Of a stretch of 6,428 bases of DNA, positions 5,401 to 6,428 are shown piece by piece. A program made the position numbers and the translations under genes. The notes below the pieces were generated by a model, which saw only the letters and a program-made list of their open reading frames with translations, made no database searches and had not been told where the DNA came from. Numbering within the stretch: the first letter of the stretch is position 1; the number at the start of each line of letters is the position of its first letter. Source of the DNA: Collinsella sp. (GTDB taxonomy: Bacteria > Actinomycetota > Coriobacteriia > Coriobacteriales > Coriobacteriaceae); contig DYAA01000174.1 in assembly GCA_019419405.1 (NCBI GenBank), positions 1 to 6,428 on the forward strand. The letters are read 5' to 3'.

Positions 5401-5937
5401 CTACCCTCTCCTCTTTTCGCTCGATGCTTTACTCACGCTATCGTCTGTCTCGTCCTTGCGCGGCAGGCGGCCGGCGACCGTCTCGCACAGAGCGCACCAT
5501 TTATCGGCCAAGCACACAATCCATGCCTCGCGACACGTCGGTGGAACCGGTACCAGCGGAAACATATGGCGCACGATGATATTCCGCTCGCGCGGCGTCA
5601 GCTCAAAATCTTCCTCGGCACGCGTCAGGGCAAAAAATGGATGCCGAAATCCGTGCAGTCGATGGCTCGGATCGGGGTCGTGCCAATCATAGAGAAAGTA
5701 ATCGTGCAGCAGGGCCCCGCGCAACAGCGAGGCACGGTCGACCGAAATGCCAGCACGGCCCAAGCACTCGGCAAAGGACAGACTTGCCCGCGCCACCGAG
5801 GTCACATGCGTATACACCGTCACGTCGCCATGCTGGATAAACTCGCGCGTCAGGTCCAGACGGCCCGCCTGTGCCAGTTGACGGGCAGCATGGTCTACTT
5901 CGCACGCGATTTTCTCGGCACGAGCGACATCGGACAT
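5401..5937 (-). CDS. HD-domain phosphohydrolase-like protein
   Basis: A 178-residue cytoplasmic protein with the HD metal-binding pattern: His44 in YTHVTSVAR, His78-Asp79 in GALLHDYFLYDWH, His99 in GFRHPFF, His124 in IVRHMFPL and Asp145 in CLADKWC. HD proteins hydrolyse phosphate esters of nucleotides or cyclic nucleotides; the substrate is not apparent. The C-terminal 20 residues are charged and low in complexity. The ATG at 5937-5935 is preceded by GAAGGAGACAGC, a clear ribosome binding site. The same frame stays open 24 codons further upstream to 6009, but there is no ribosome binding site there. It is the first gene of a pair with the CmpB-family membrane protein, so the two may work together at the membrane. 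Its upstream gap, shared with the divergent Dxs-like gene, contains the 18-base palindrome at 6024-6041. Confidence 0.85.
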   Translation of the reverse strand: MSDVARAEKIACEVDHAARQLAQAGRLDLTREFIQHGDVTVYTHVTSVARASLSFAECLGRAGISVDRASLLRGALLHDYFLYDWHDPDPSHRLHGFRHPFFALTRAEEDFELTPRERNIIVRHMFPLVPVPPTCREAWIVCLADKWCALCETVAGRLPRKDETDDSVSKASSEKRRG

Positions 5938-6023
5938 GCTGTCTCCTTCCAGCGGCCCACGACGGCAAGTCACGGCCTGTGCACCATCGATAAAAACATC
6001 ATGGAACATATCAGTATGGCATC

Positions 6024-6041
6024 GGGCAAAACGTTTTGCCC
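6024..6041. promoter_or_regulatory. Perfect 18-bp palindrome, LacI-type operator candidate
   Basis: GGGCAAAAC (6024-6032) and GTTTTGCCC (6033-6041) are exact reverse complements with no spacer, centred on CG. A-rich/CG/T-rich symmetry of this kind is typical of LacI/GalR family operators such as the PurR box. It lies 87 bases before the HD gene and 125 bases before the Dxs-like gene, so it could control either. No regulator gene is in the window. Confidence 0.5.
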
Positions 6042-6126
6042 CGCCAGTTGGCGAATTACCGCGCCGCCGTCACATATCAAACGCCAAAATGTGCGAGACT
6101 GTCTTGTGCAATTGTGCCGGCCGAGG

Positions 6127-6140
6127 GAGCGCCGGCGCTC
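6127..6140. repeat. 14-bp palindrome in the leader of the Dxs-like gene
   Basis: GAGCGCCGGCGCTC is its own reverse complement and ends 25 bases before the Dxs-like start codon. It could be an operator or a short leader hairpin. No T-run follows, so it is not a terminator. Confidence 0.3.
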
Positions 6141-6165
6141 GATTCGCATGGAGTAACCCACAACG

Positions 6166-6428
6166 ATGCTGCTTACGCAAACGACAACGCCCGAGGACGT
6201 CAAGGCTCTCGACCGCGCCGAGCTTCCGCTGCTCTGCGGCGAGATCCGCCAGGCAATCCTCGAAAGCTCCGCTGCTGTCGGCGGACACGTTGCCCCCAAC
6301 CTGGGCGTCGTCGAGCTTACGGTCGCGCTCCATCGCGTGTTTAACTCCCCCATCGACAAAATTGTCTTTGACGTTTCGCACCAGACCTACGCCCACAAGG
6401 CGCTGACTGGGCGCGCGTATACCTATAT
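6166..6428 (+). CDS. 1-deoxy-D-xylulose-5-phosphate synthase-like enzyme, N-terminal part (runs off right edge)
   Basis: Eighty-seven complete codons are visible. The sequence matches the N-terminal domain of Dxs, which condenses pyruvate with glyceraldehyde 3-phosphate using thiamine diphosphate, the first step of the MEP isoprenoid route. Visible motifs are GGHVAPNLGVVELTVALH (39-56) and FDVSHQTYAHKALTGR (68-83). His41 and His72 correspond to the active-site His49 and His80 of E. coli Dxs. Typical Dxs reads DVGHQAYPHKILTGR; the Ser for Gly, and Tyr-Thr-Tyr following the motif, point to a divergent Dxs-like paralogue group rather than certain Dxs, so no symbol is given. An in-frame TAA at 6154-6156 fixes the start at this ATG or later. 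The only ribosome binding site is TGGAG, a rather long 12 bases upstream. It is the only plus-strand protein gene, divergent from the HD gene. Confidence 0.85.
   Translation, partial: MLLTQTTTPEDVKALDRAELPLLCGEIRQAILESSAAVGGHVAPNLGVVELTVALHRVFNSPIDKIVFDVSHQTYAHKALTGRAYTY

Noticed and set aside
5938..6009. Upstream extension of the HD gene (24 more residues)
   Set aside because: There is no ribosome binding site at 6009; GAAGGAG precedes the ATG at 5937.
5035..6156. 373-codon plus-strand open frame
   Set aside because: It lies opposite the HD and CmpB-family genes, both of which have clear motifs, and reads as low-quality basic sequence.

Overview
The window looks like chromosomal DNA of a high-GC gut actinobacterium of the class Coriobacteriia, most likely Collinsella or a close relative. 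This rests on GC-rich coding sequence with AT-richer promoter gaps, GGAGG-type ribosome binding sites, and short palindromic intergenic repeats. It is an inference from style, not a database match. All protein genes except the last are on the minus strand.

Layout, in minus-strand transcription order from the right. (1) 5401-5937 encodes an HD-domain phosphohydrolase-like protein, and 4378-5397 encodes a five-helix membrane protein of the CmpB/DUF1113 'ABC-transporter type IV' family. They form a tight pair in which the second gene's ribosome binding site lies across the first gene's stop codon. (2) 2902-4179 (amt) and 2417-2755 (a PII protein, glnK) form an ammonium uptake module: a channel and the signal protein that plugs it when nitrogen is plentiful. 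A 104-base inverted repeat separates them and a strong hairpin terminator follows glnK. (3) 1472-2329 encodes a Cof-type HAD phosphatase. (4) 204-914 encodes a TetR-type repressor with a double operator-like site upstream, followed closely by an alanine-rich helical protein (1-192) that runs off the left edge. On the plus strand, 6166-6428 is the start of a thiamine-diphosphate enzyme of the Dxs type, divergent from the HD gene across a 228-base gap that holds a perfect 18-base palindrome.

The most interesting stretch is 915-1471. It holds a 41-codon minus-strand gene (1190-1315) for a one-helix peptide with a very basic tail. Its ribosome binding site is buried in a hairpin that ends exactly at the start codon. 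A well-formed plus-strand promoter (1093-1121) points into the 3' end of the gene and should give a short antisense RNA ending at a hairpin shared by both strands. This is the arrangement of a type I toxin-antitoxin locus of the Fst/TxpA kind, although the peptide matches no family I can name. The module lies between two copies of a 31-base near-palindrome, suggesting a REP/MITE-like dispersed repeat.
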